Part shown: positions 1 to 5,910 of the stretch, piece by piece | Numbering within the stretch: the stretch's first letter is position 1 | How the letters are laid out: the number at the start of each line of letters is the position of its first letter | DNA from: Roseiflexaceae bacterium | GTDB lineage: Bacteria > Chloroflexota > Chloroflexia > Chloroflexales > Roseiflexaceae | Length of the DNA: 6,328 bases | Reading direction: 5' to 3' | Assembly (NCBI GenBank): GCA_947462525.1 | Contig: CANHPK010000097.1 | Coordinates: 1-6,328, forward strand | Made by a program: the position numbers and the translations under genes | Notes under the pieces: generated by a model | Database searches by the model: none | Told to the model about the DNA's origin: nothing | What the model saw: the letters and a program-made list of their open reading frames with translations, nothing else

Positions 1-1679
1 ACCACGTTGCGGGCGTCTGCCCCGCCACGGCGCAACAGCGCCACCACACTCTGATCGGCGTCGTCGCAGGCAATCCAGTGGAATCCCCACGGGTCAAAGT
101 CCAGTTCGTGCAACGCGCGCTCGTCGCGGTGGAGCCGATTCAAATCGGCTACATATTGCTGCAGCCCGGCATGCATCGGCTCGTTGAGCAGGTACCAATC
201 GAGCTCGCGCTCGTGCGACCATTCGCGCCACTGCCCGAACTCGCCGCCCATGAACAACAGTTTTTTGCCCGATTGGCCATACATGTAGCCGTACAACGTG
301 CGCAGATTGGCGAACTTCTGCCAGTGATCGCCGGGCATTTTGCTCATCATTGAGCCCTTGCCGTGGACCACCTCATCGTGCGAAAACGCCAGGGTGAACT
401 GCTCGCTGAACGAATACAACGACCGAAAGGTCAGCTTGTCGTGGTGGTATTTGCGGTGCACGGGATCTTCGGTCATGTATTTGAGGGTATCGTGCATCCA
501 ACCCATGTCCCACTTCATGTTGAAGCCCAAGCCACCGATGTAGGTCGGTCGCGACACCATCGGCCAGGCCGTCGACTCTTCGGCGATCATCACAATACCG
601 GGGAACCGGCCGTGGACTGCCTCGTTCAGTCGGCGCAACAACACAATGGCATCGATGTTTTCGCGGCCGCCAAAGGCATTGGGGATCCATTCCCCGTCTT
701 TGCGTGAATAGTCGAGGTACAACATCGAAGCCACCGCATCGACCCGGATGCCGTCGATGTGGTAGCGTTCGAACCACGACACCGCGCTCGAAATAAGGAA
801 GCTGCGCACCTCGTGCCGCCCATAGTTAAAGATGTAACTGCCCCAATCGGGGTGGTAGCCCTGGCGCGGATCGGCGTGCTCGTAGATGGCAGTACCATCG
901 AACTGCGCCAGGCCGTGGGCATCCACGGCGAAGTGCGACGGCACCCAGTCGAGGATGACGCCGATATCATTTTGGTGCAGGTAGTCCACAAATTCCATGA
1001 AATCCGTCGGGCTGCCATAGCGGCTCGTCGGTGCATACAACCCCACCGACTGATAGCCCCACGACCCGTCATACGGGTATTCCATGATGGGCAGCAGTTC
1101 GACGTGGGTGTAGTTCATCATCGTGCAGTAATCGACCAATTTGCGGGCCGCGTCGAAGTAGCCCAGCCACGATCCGTCCGGGTTGCGCATCCATGACCCG
1201 AGGTGCACCTCGTAGATGCTCATCGGGGTGCCGTTGGTGTTGCGGGTGGCACGCGCGGTCATCCACGCGGCATCACCCCAGCGGTGGGCCTGCATGTCGC
1301 TGACAATAGACGCCGTGTTGGGGCGGACCTCACTGGCAGTCGCCAGTGGGTCGGCTTTTTCGAGGAAGTCGCCGGTCTGTGTCTCGATGGAGTATTTGTA
1401 GGCGGTCCCCAGCGGGACGTGGGCGACAAACCCCGCCCAAATGCCCGAAGACCCTTGTGCCCACAGCATGTTGCCGCCACGCTGCCATCCATTGAAATCG
1501 GCAATGACCGCCACACTGCGCGCGCTCGGCGCCCACACCGCAAAGTGGACACCCATCACGCCGTCTTTGACGCACGGAATGGCACCCAGCTTTTCGTGGA
1601 GCGCGAAGTGCGATCCCTCGTTGAACAAGTACAAATCGTCTTGGGTGAGGAGCGAATGACCGGTCAATGGGATGGGCAT
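1..1679 (-). CDS. glgB: 1,4-alpha-glucan branching enzyme GlgB (GH13), C-terminus cut by window edge
   Basis: GlgB cuts alpha-1,4-glucan chains and re-attaches them as alpha-1,6 branches during cytoplasmic glycogen synthesis. I read 559 uninterrupted codons from ATG 1679 to the window edge. Residues about 15-125 form the N-terminal beta-sandwich (CBM48) with LYLFNEG, FAVWAPSA and DFNGW. The GH13 barrel follows: region I DWVPSHF (244-250), region II GIRVDAV with nucleophile D314, region III AEES with acid/base E367, and region IV FSHDEV with D435. The spacings 314-367-435 equal those I recall for the E. coli catalytic triad D405-E458-D526, offset by 91. This is therefore the short type lacking the extra E. 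coli N-terminal module, and about 70-80 C-terminal residues should lie beyond the window. The start is supported by AAGGAG at 1685-1690, 5 nt upstream. It begins 22 nt after the lipoprotein stop, which suggests one operon. No key catalytic residue is missing. Confidence 0.97.
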   Translation of the reverse strand, partial: MPIPLTGHSLLTQDDLYLFNEGSHFALHEKLGAIPCVKDGVMGVHFAVWAPSARSVAVIADFNGWQRGGNMLWAQGSSGIWAGFVAHVPLGTAYKYSIETQTGDFLEKADPLATASEVRPNTASIVSDMQAHRWGDAAWMTARATRNTNGTPMSIYEVHLGSWMRNPDGSWLGYFDAARKLVDYCTMMNYTHVELLPIMEYPYDGSWGYQSVGLYAPTSRYGSPTDFMEFVDYLHQNDIGVILDWVPSHFAVDAHGLAQFDGTAIYEHADPRQGYHPDWGSYIFNYGRHEVRSFLISSAVSWFERYHIDGIRVDAVASMLYLDYSRKDGEWIPNAFGGRENIDAIVLLRRLNEAVHGRFPGIVMIAEESTAWPMVSRPTYIGGLGFNMKWDMGWMHDTLKYMTEDPVHRKYHHDKLTFRSLYSFSEQFTLAFSHDEVVHGKGSMMSKMPGDHWQKFANLRTLYGYMYGQSGKKLLFMGGEFGQWREWSHERELDWYLLNEPMHAGLQQYVADLNRLHRDERALHELDFDPWGFHWIACDDADQSVVALLRRGGADARNV

Positions 1680-1690
1680 GGCGGCTCCTT
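1680..1690 (-). promoter_or_regulatory. Ribosome binding site of glgB
   Basis: The minus strand reads AAGGAG (1690-1685), then 5 nt, then ATG at 1679. It lies in the 22-nt gap after the lipoprotein stop. It fixes the glgB start and implies independent initiation on a shared transcript. Confidence 0.8.
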
Positions 1691-1701
1691 CTACAGGCAG
1701 A

Positions 1702-3018
1702 TCAGCGGTTCAGCACGGCTGCTTGGACTGCCGCATAGAAAGGGTCAATCGCGGCGACTGCTTCCAAATCGGCCAAACCTGCTGCATTTTTGGGGTCGAG
1801 CAACGTCTGTGCCCATCCACGCAGGAACTGCGCACTCGTCAATGTCGCGTCTTGGGCCAGAACGGTAGTGCTCAATCGTACCACAGAATCGACGACGAGC
1901 TCCCCAAACGGGGCCAAATCGCTCGGGAATGCGGGATTCTGCGTGTCGACCAATGCCTTGGGCTGATAGCGCTTGAGCACACCCACGGCGGCATCATAAT
2001 CGCCATACAACAACGCACTCATGAACGGCGACGCATCGTCTGCCGTCGGCGCACGCAACGCAGCCGCGCGCTTCAGCAATACCACGGTCCATGCATCTTG
2101 TTCGTTGCTGGGGGTTTGCACCGTCGCCAGTGTCGCGGCAACCATGTTCCAGCGCCCTGCCTCGGCAGCAGTAATGGCTGCTTGAATGGTGGCATCGTCG
2201 CTGGGCAGTATCTTCTGCGCGACAAATGCACTGCCATCCCAACGATAGACTTCTTCGGCAGCAGAACGGACGCCACAGGCATAACAAAAGACATAGTAAT
2301 CCGTTGCGTCACCGACGGCTTCGCGTACGCCATCCGCGTCGACATCCACCATGGTCAATGCACCACCGCCTGCGTCGGAGTTGGTGGTCAATTCGAGCTT
2401 CAGTGTGGTGCCATCGAACGAAAAAATCTGCCCGAAGCTGCTATGCGCACCAACGCCGCCTTCGACCAAGAGGAACGCCGTCCCCGCGCGATAGGTGGGG
2501 ATCATCTGCAGGCCGTAGATGTACTGCCCGTCTTTGAAGTCGAATTCGGTGATTTTCTGTAGGCCGCTCGTGGTTTTCTGAAAAATCGTCAACGGATGAT
2601 ACGAGGTGTACCCTTCGTTGCCGCCCATATCGGACGATCTGCCCATGGTCAGACTGGCAAAGTAGGGTCCATCGGTACCGTCCAAAATCTGAATGACCGC
2701 GGTCTCGCCCTGGCTCGAATCGCTCAATCCGTCAGCATCGGGGGTCGCCGTCGGTTTGAGCCCTGCCTCGGTCGTCGCCACAATGGCGGTCGCATCGACG
2801 GCGTCGACATTACTCGGGGTATTGGTGGGGTCCACAAACAACGTCGGAGAGGCCGTTGCACTCTCGGCAGGCGCTGCCGCGGTGGCGGTAGGCACGAGCG
2901 CCGTCGCCGTCGCTGCCAGATCTTGGGCAGGCGCTTGCGGGGAATTTTCTGCCGTTGTCGAACCACAGGCTACCAAAAGAACAACCAACCCCGTCACTAG
3001 CACACTGCGCAGCCACAT
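1702..3018 (-). CDS. Lipoprotein of unknown function with Ala/Pro/Thr-rich linker
   Basis: A 438-residue protein I do not recognise as a named family. It starts MWLRSV, followed by a hydrophobic stretch and a lipobox LVAC, so C18 is the likely lipidated residue. Residues about 20-94 are low-complexity and rich in Ala, Thr and Pro (PTATAAAP, PTNTPS), probably a flexible spacer from the membrane. Residues about 105-270 look beta-rich. They include VDVDADG (224-230), which resembles an FG-GAP/calcium-loop DxDxDG motif, and a CYAC cysteine pair (C245, C248). The rest is mostly helical with Ala-rich segments such as LLYGDYDAAVGVLKRYQ, reminiscent of TPR-like helices. The frame is open 24 codons further to an ATG at 3090. 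I prefer 3018 because it gives a textbook signal peptide, has GAGG 5 nt upstream, and lies downstream of the likely promoter. glgB follows 22 nt later. A direct link to glycogen is not visible. Confidence 0.85.
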   Translation of the reverse strand: MWLRSVLVTGLVVLLVACGSTTAENSPQAPAQDLAATATALVPTATAAAPAESATASPTLFVDPTNTPSNVDAVDATAIVATTEAGLKPTATPDADGLSDSSQGETAVIQILDGTDGPYFASLTMGRSSDMGGNEGYTSYHPLTIFQKTTSGLQKITEFDFKDGQYIYGLQMIPTYRAGTAFLLVEGGVGAHSSFGQIFSFDGTTLKLELTTNSDAGGGALTMVDVDADGVREAVGDATDYYVFCYACGVRSAAEEVYRWDGSAFVAQKILPSDDATIQAAITAAEAGRWNMVAATLATVQTPSNEQDAWTVVLLKRAAALRAPTADDASPFMSALLYGDYDAAVGVLKRYQPKALVDTQNPAFPSDLAPFGELVVDSVVRLSTTVLAQDATLTSAQFLRGWAQTLLDPKNAAGLADLEAVAAIDPFYAAVQAAVLNR

Positions 3019-3030
3019 ACCAACCTCTTT
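3019..3030 (-). promoter_or_regulatory. Ribosome binding site deciding the lipoprotein start
   Basis: The minus strand reads AAAGAGG (3030-3024), then TTGGT, then ATG at 3018. This supports 3018 over the longer in-frame ATG at 3090, which would put non-signal-like sequence ahead of the signal peptide. Confidence 0.7.
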
Positions 3031-3063
3031 TTTTGTACCGTCGAAACCTGTTTTACAGTTTAC

Positions 3064-3072
3064 ACTATACCA
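3064..3072 (-). promoter_or_regulatory. Probable extended -10 promoter of the lipoprotein-glgB unit
   Basis: The minus strand reads TGG followed by TATAGT (3072-3064), matching the extended -10 pattern TGn-TATAAT with one mismatch in the hexamer. The hexamer 17 bp upstream (3092-3087, GTGTGT) is not a consensus -35, as is common for extended -10 promoters. The surroundings are distinctly AT-rich compared with flanking DNA. The expected start near 3057 would give a 5' leader of about 39 nt. Confidence 0.5.
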
Positions 3073-3093
3073 AATAGTAAAATACCACACACG

Positions 3094-3115
3094 CTGGTGA
3101 CAGCAGACTCACCAG
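3094..3115. repeat. 7-bp inverted repeat next to the promoter, possible operator
   Basis: The perfect arms CTGGTGA (3094-3100) and TCACCAG (3109-3115) are separated by 8 nt. The arm centres are 15 bp apart, about one and a half helical turns. The repeat sits immediately upstream of the position expected for the -35 element of the lipoprotein promoter, a place where a dimeric regulator could bind. No regulator gene is in the window, so the role is inferred. Confidence 0.4.
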
Positions 3116-3220
3116 TTCCTGACAGCCTCCGTGCTCCCACGCTGCATCTACCGCACCGTGCCTATCGCCCCGCACACCAGCACAAGCTGCACCATCGCAT
3201 GGGAATGCACTTTGCAGAAT

Positions 3221-3257
3221 GCGTGTGCACCGGAAGAACCCTTCCGCATGCACGCGC
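3221..3257. repeat. Compound inverted repeat / stem-loop in the intergenic region
   Basis: The inner perfect stem is CGGAAG (3231-3236) with CTTCCG (3241-3246) around an AACC loop. The outer stem pairs 3221-3229 with 3249-3257, giving nine pairs of which one is T-G. The two stems are separated by a small internal loop (C 3230 opposite CA 3247-3248). No T-run follows on either strand, so it is not an obvious intrinsic terminator. It could be a processing or stability element, part of a small RNA, or a mobile repeat unit. Confidence 0.6.
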
Positions 3258-3269
3258 CGACGCATGCAC
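3245..3269. repeat. 9-bp direct repeat, each copy containing a GCATGC palindrome
   Basis: CGCATGCAC occurs at 3245-3253 and again at 3261-3269, with a 7-nt spacer and a 16-bp period. The first copy overlaps the descending arm of the stem-loop at 3221-3257, so the second copy could offer an alternative pairing. The function is unknown. Confidence 0.6.
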
Positions 3270-3408
3270 TTCACAGGCGGCTGATATTGCGGCTGTTTGC
3301 CGCTCGTGTGCAAGCTCGAGCCGTGGAAAAGCGTTAGGACTGTAACGAATAGAAAGGTTCTTTCGGGCGTCTCGATGCGGGCCGCGCCGCAATGTACGTC
3401 ATACGGCA

Positions 3409-4299
3409 TCAAACCCACAAGGCGATTACCCAACCGATGACATACAGCATCCCAAAGCGCATGTGCAGAACTGCAGAGCCACGCAACACGGGGTGCAATT
3501 TCTCGGCGGCTTCTTCGGTCGCCGCGGTGCGCATCAGGCGCCACGCCAACGGCGCCATCGCAAAGCTGATCAGCGTCGGCCACGGTGCCAATCCCAGTGC
3601 AATCAATACCAGCACACTCACAAATGCGCCGCCGACCAACACATAGAACTCCACGCGGGCTCCGCTGCGACCGAGCATGGTGGCCAGGGTCCGTTTGTGA
3701 TTGATGATGTCGGTGTCGATATCGCGCAGATTGTTGGCATGCAAAATCGCCGCCACCACAAACGACACCGGCAGTGCTGCCCAGATGGCCGGCAAGGCGA
3801 TAACCGGTTGTTGCAGATAATACGACCCGAGCACCATCACCGGCCCCATAAAGATGAACACGGCCAGCTCGCCCAGCCCGACATAGGCCAACGCAAACGG
3901 CCCGGCAGTATAGAAGTAGCCCACTGCGACACTACACAGCCCCAGCCACAAGATGAACGGCCCGGTGGCGTAGACGAAGTACAACCCGATAGCCGAACCC
4001 ACCGCAAAGGCGATGATGCCCGCCCAAAAAATCTGCTCGGGCGTCATGTCGCCCCGCAGCAACGCACCGCCGGTGCCTTTGACCGCGGGGGTGTCGGTGC
4101 CTTTTTTGTAGTCGTAATAGTCGTTCATCAGGTTTGTGCCGCCTTGGATGGCAATCGACCCGACCAAGGCCAGGGCCAACCAGAGCCAATTGAGGGTCAC
4201 CTCGTGCGCCGCCACCGCAGCACCCAACAACACCGGCACGATGGCTGCGGTATAGCTCCACGGGCGCACCGCCCCCCACCACTTCTGCACCAATGGCAT
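3409..4299 (-). CDS. menA: MenA-like 1,4-dihydroxy-2-naphthoate polyprenyltransferase, C-terminal half of the fusion, possibly also translated alone
   Basis: Nested in frame in the fusion. From ATG 4299 it gives 296 residues, a normal MenA length. MenA attaches a polyprenyl chain to 1,4-dihydroxy-2-naphthoate in the membrane, the step before methylation to menaquinone. The first Asp-rich motif is NDYYDYKKGTD (from residue 59, counting from this ATG) and the second is NNLRDIDTD (189-197) followed by KRTLATMLGR. These bind the Mg-diphosphate of the prenyl donor. The NLMNDYYDYKKG and NNLRDIDTD wording is closer to MenA than to UbiA, COX10 or chlorophyll synthase as I know them. Hydrophobic segments fit the 8-9 helices of the family. 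AAGGAG lies 6 nt before this ATG. Whether it is made alone, only as the fusion, or both cannot be decided from sequence. Confidence 0.75.
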   Translation of the reverse strand: MPLVQKWWGAVRPWSYTAAIVPVLLGAAVAAHEVTLNWLWLALALVGSIAIQGGTNLMNDYYDYKKGTDTPAVKGTGGALLRGDMTPEQIFWAGIIAFAVGSAIGLYFVYATGPFILWLGLCSVAVGYFYTAGPFALAYVGLGELAVFIFMGPVMVLGSYYLQQPVIALPAIWAALPVSFVVAAILHANNLRDIDTDIINHKRTLATMLGRSGARVEFYVLVGGAFVSVLVLIALGLAPWPTLISFAMAPLAWRLMRTAATEEAAEKLHPVLRGSAVLHMRFGMLYVIGWVIALWV

Positions 4300-5061
4300 A
4301 CGTGACTCCTTGATGGTGTGGCGCCATGGCACCAGCAACCGCTCCATTTCGTCGAGCCCGACCGTCAAGACCCACCCCAGCGCGGCTATCAAACAGACCG
4401 CCGCCATCATATCGGCAATGGCATACAACTCGTATGATTGCCAGATGCGGTAGCCGATGCCGTTGCTCGCACCCACAAATTCGACGCCGACGATGAGGGT
4501 CAGTGCAAAGCCCATCGCCAGCTTCCACCCCTCGATAATCGCCGGCAGGCTGGCGGGGAGTGCCACGGTGCGGAACAATGTGCGCTGATTAGCGCCATAC
4601 AACCGCCCCACTTCGAAGTAGCGTCGGTCGACCTGCATCACCCCGCCAATGGTGTGGATAACCACCATCAAAAAGACACTCATCGCCACGGTGGCTATTT
4701 TGCTCACCTCACCGATCCCCAACACCACAATTACCAGCGGCAACAAGGCTATTTTGGGCACGGGGTAGAGCATCGTCGCCAACGGCCGCACCAGATAATA
4801 GACGGTCCGATTGAGGCCGCTCCAGATGCCCAGCAGCGTCGCCGGGATCGCCCCGATGAGAAACCCCAAGGCGATCCGCTCACTGCTCACCACCACATCG
4901 GCGACGAGCGACCCATCGACCAGCCCGTCGACCAAGGCCACCACGACCTCGCTCGGCGGCGGCACAAAGATGCGGTTGAGAATGCCCGCCTGCACCGCGC
5001 CTTCCCACAGCACCAGCAACAACAGCGGCGACAACCACGATAACCAGCGATTCTGTTGCAT
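3409..5061 (-). CDS. Fusion protein: NitT/TauT-type ABC permease (1-254) joined to MenA-like prenyltransferase (255-550)
   Basis: One 550-codon frame holds two normally separate membrane proteins. Residues 1-254 are a full-length SsuC/TauC-type permease. It has hydrophobic segments through the length, the conserved VPPPSE near residue 33, and YPVPKIALLPL near 99. The cytoplasmic EAA loop at 150-170 (EVGRLYGA, then ALP) docks the ATPase. The permease part ends in the usual basic MERLLVPWRH. Residues 255-550 are a full-length UbiA-family protein, described in the nested entry. ATG 5061 overlaps the ATPase stop (TGATG) and has GAGG 7 nt upstream, so translation is probably coupled. The permease C-terminus and UbiA N-terminus are both expected in the cytoplasm, so the fusion is topologically possible. 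The junction keeps a ribosome binding site and start codon, so two separate proteins after a stop loss or sequencing error are a serious alternative. The frame itself is certain; bifunctionality is not. Confidence 0.85.
   Translation of the reverse strand: MQQNRWLSWLSPLLLLVLWEGAVQAGILNRIFVPPPSEVVVALVDGLVDGSLVADVVVSSERIALGFLIGAIPATLLGIWSGLNRTVYYLVRPLATMLYPVPKIALLPLVIVVLGIGEVSKIATVAMSVFLMVVIHTIGGVMQVDRRYFEVGRLYGANQRTLFRTVALPASLPAIIEGWKLAMGFALTLIVGVEFVGASNGIGYRIWQSYELYAIADMMAAVCLIAALGWVLTVGLDEMERLLVPWRHTIKESRMPLVQKWWGAVRPWSYTAAIVPVLLGAAVAAHEVTLNWLWLALALVGSIAIQGGTNLMNDYYDYKKGTDTPAVKGTGGALLRGDMTPEQIFWAGIIAFAVGSAIGLYFVYATGPFILWLGLCSVAVGYFYTAGPFALAYVGLGELAVFIFMGPVMVLGSYYLQQPVIALPAIWAALPVSFVVAAILHANNLRDIDTDIINHKRTLATMLGRSGARVEFYVLVGGAFVSVLVLIALGLAPWPTLISFAMAPLAWRLMRTAATEEAAEKLHPVLRGSAVLHMRFGMLYVIGWVIALWV
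4297..4311 (-). promoter_or_regulatory. Internal ribosome binding site and start codon at the permease-MenA junction
   Basis: The minus strand reads AAGGAG (4311-4306), TCACGT (4305-4300), then ATG (4299-4297). Spacing is ideal for initiation. In the permease frame these bases read Lys-Glu-Ser-Arg-Met. The Ser codon TCA (4305-4303) is one substitution from TGA, which would end the permease at 252 residues, a usual length. Confidence 0.7.
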
Positions 5062-5837
5062 CAGCGCACCTCTTCGTGCATCTGCAGCTCGACTTCGCTA
5101 CGGATCTGCGCCCAGATGTCGGCAAACGCCTGCGTAAAGGCCGGTAACGCGCGCTTTTGGGCGATGGGTACATCGGGCAGTTGCGGCGTCACATCGGCGA
5201 TAATCCGCCCGGGGCGGGCCGACATCACGATGATGCGGTCGGCCACAATCAGCGCCTCGTCGATGGCATGCGTCACAAACACCATCGTGCCACAGACCCC
5301 TTGGCGTTGCAGATCACAGACCAGCTCTTGCATGAGCAGGCGCGTCTGCGCGTCGAGCGCGGCGAAGGGCTCGTCAAACAACACAATATCTGGCTCGATG
5401 GCCAAGGCCCGAGCGATCCCCACCCGTTGTTGCATGCCCCCCGACAGCTGATGCGGGTAGGCATCGACAAAGCGCTGTAGGCCCATGCGCTCGGCCCAAT
5501 GGCGTGCCCGGTCGCGGCATTGCAACGCCGGCATGCCGCGGGCCATCAGACCATAGCTGATGTTGTCGGCGACCGACATCCAGGGGAACAGCAGGCCGCT
5601 CTGGAACACCATCGCCCGCGTCGCCCCCGCCGCCACGGTCAACGTGCCGGTGCTCACTTGCTCGAGCCCGGCGATGGTGCGCAACAAGGTCGTTTTGCCG
5701 CAGCCACTCGGGCCCACCAACGCAACGGCACTGCGCGGCGCAATCGACAGCGTGATATCGGTCAACGCGGTCACACCAGTGGGGTAGGTGAGCCCGACGC
5801 GCTCAAAAACGATGGGGGAGGTCGACTGCATGCGCAT
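5061..5837 (-). CDS. ABC transporter ATP-binding protein, NitT/TauT (SsuB/TauB-like) type
   Basis: This 258-residue ATPase powers import through the permease encoded next. All signature elements are intact: Walker A GPSGCGKTT (42-50), Q-loop Q79 in MVFQSGLLFPW, signature LSGGMQQR (131-138), Walker B IVLFDEP (151-157), ALD D-loop (160-162), and switch histidine H190 in VTHAIDEA. The FQ-LFPW context and the C-terminal SARPGRI segment are typical of the nitrate/sulfonate/taurine importer group. The stop overlaps the permease ATG by one base. AGAGGA at 5841-5846 lies 3 nt before ATG 5837 and 9 nt before a second in-frame ATG at 5831 (third codon), so the start could be either. It directly follows a terminator, so its transcription probably depends on read-through from the binding-protein gene. 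The substrate cannot be assigned from the ATPase. Confidence 0.95.
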   Translation of the reverse strand: MRMQSTSPIVFERVGLTYPTGVTALTDITLSIAPRSAVALVGPSGCGKTTLLRTIAGLEQVSTGTLTVAAGATRAMVFQSGLLFPWMSVADNISYGLMARGMPALQCRDRARHWAERMGLQRFVDAYPHQLSGGMQQRVGIARALAIEPDIVLFDEPFAALDAQTRLLMQELVCDLQRQGVCGTMVFVTHAIDEALIVADRIIVMSARPGRIIADVTPQLPDVPIAQKRALPAFTQAFADIWAQIRSEVELQMHEEVR

Positions 5838-5850
5838 CTATCCTCTGCAC

Positions 5851-5883
5851 AAAGAAAAACGCGACGTCCGAAGACGCCGCGTT
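5851..5883 (-). terminator. Intrinsic terminator with UUCG tetraloop after the binding-protein gene
   Basis: The arms AACGCGACGTC (5858-5868) and GACGCCGCGTT (5873-5883), in plus-strand writing, pair over 11 bp with one G-U wobble when read on the minus strand. They close a TTCG loop flanked by C-G, the very stable cUUCGg tetraloop. On the minus strand the stem runs into TTTTTCTTT. The T-run is on that side only, so the orientation is clear. It lies between the binding-protein stop (5911) and the ATPase start (5837). The likely effect is more binding-protein mRNA than ATPase/permease mRNA. Confidence 0.88.
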
Positions 5884-5910
5884 GCGTATCTCAACTGCCA
5901 CACTCGGCGA

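Larger units (their letters stand above)
3116..3408. other. Intergenic stretch without a convincing gene, rich in inverted repeats
   Basis: This lies between the prenyltransferase stop and the lipoprotein promoter region. Short open frames occur on both strands, but none has a plausible start signal or protein-like composition. The stretch holds several hairpins. They are the compound one at 3221-3257, GCGGC/GCCGC at 3289-3293 and 3299-3303, GCTCG/CGAGC at 3302-3306 and 3317-3321, GAAAG/CTTTC at 3352-3356 and 3360-3364, and TGCGG/CCGCA at 3376-3380 and 3387-3391. None is followed by a clear T-run on the minus strand, so no classical terminator for the upstream operon can be named. Confidence 0.6.

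Noticed and set aside
1203..1868. Plus-strand open frame (221 codons) opposite the glgB 5' region
   Set aside because: It is antisense to the clearly coding GlgB N-terminal domain and has no protein-like features.
1672..2562. Long plus-strand open frame (296 codons) opposite the lipoprotein gene
   Set aside because: The product is rich in Arg, His, Gly and Cys with no recognisable motif. It lies wholly antisense to better-supported genes and overlaps the glgB start, so it is a codon-bias shadow.
3019..3090. 24-codon N-terminal extension of the lipoprotein from ATG 3090
   Set aside because: It would bury the signal peptide behind polar residues and start upstream of the likely -10 element. 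ATG 3018 has a good ribosome binding site.
3352..3364. GAAAG/CTTTC hairpin as terminator of the menA transcript
   Set aside because: The stem is only 5 bp with a 3-nt loop, and no T-run follows on the minus strand.
3116..3408. CRISPR array or tRNA in the repeat-bearing intergenic region
   Set aside because: Only one 9-bp repeat pair occurs at 16-bp spacing, there are no regular spacers, and no cloverleaf with conserved T-loop bases could be found by eye.
3065..3583. Minus-strand open frame (172 codons) overlapping the MenA 3' end and the intergenic region
   Set aside because: It starts inside menA in another frame, has an implausible composition rich in Cys, Arg and His, and runs through the hairpin region and promoter.
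3463..4305. Plus-strand open frame (280 codons) opposite the MenA half
   Set aside because: The product is His/Gln/Arg/Pro-rich and hydrophilic, as expected for the antisense of a hydrophobic membrane protein. No domain is seen.
4438..5043. Plus-strand open frame (201 codons) opposite the permease half
   Set aside because: It has the same antisense composition (many His, Gln and Arg) and no start signal or motif.
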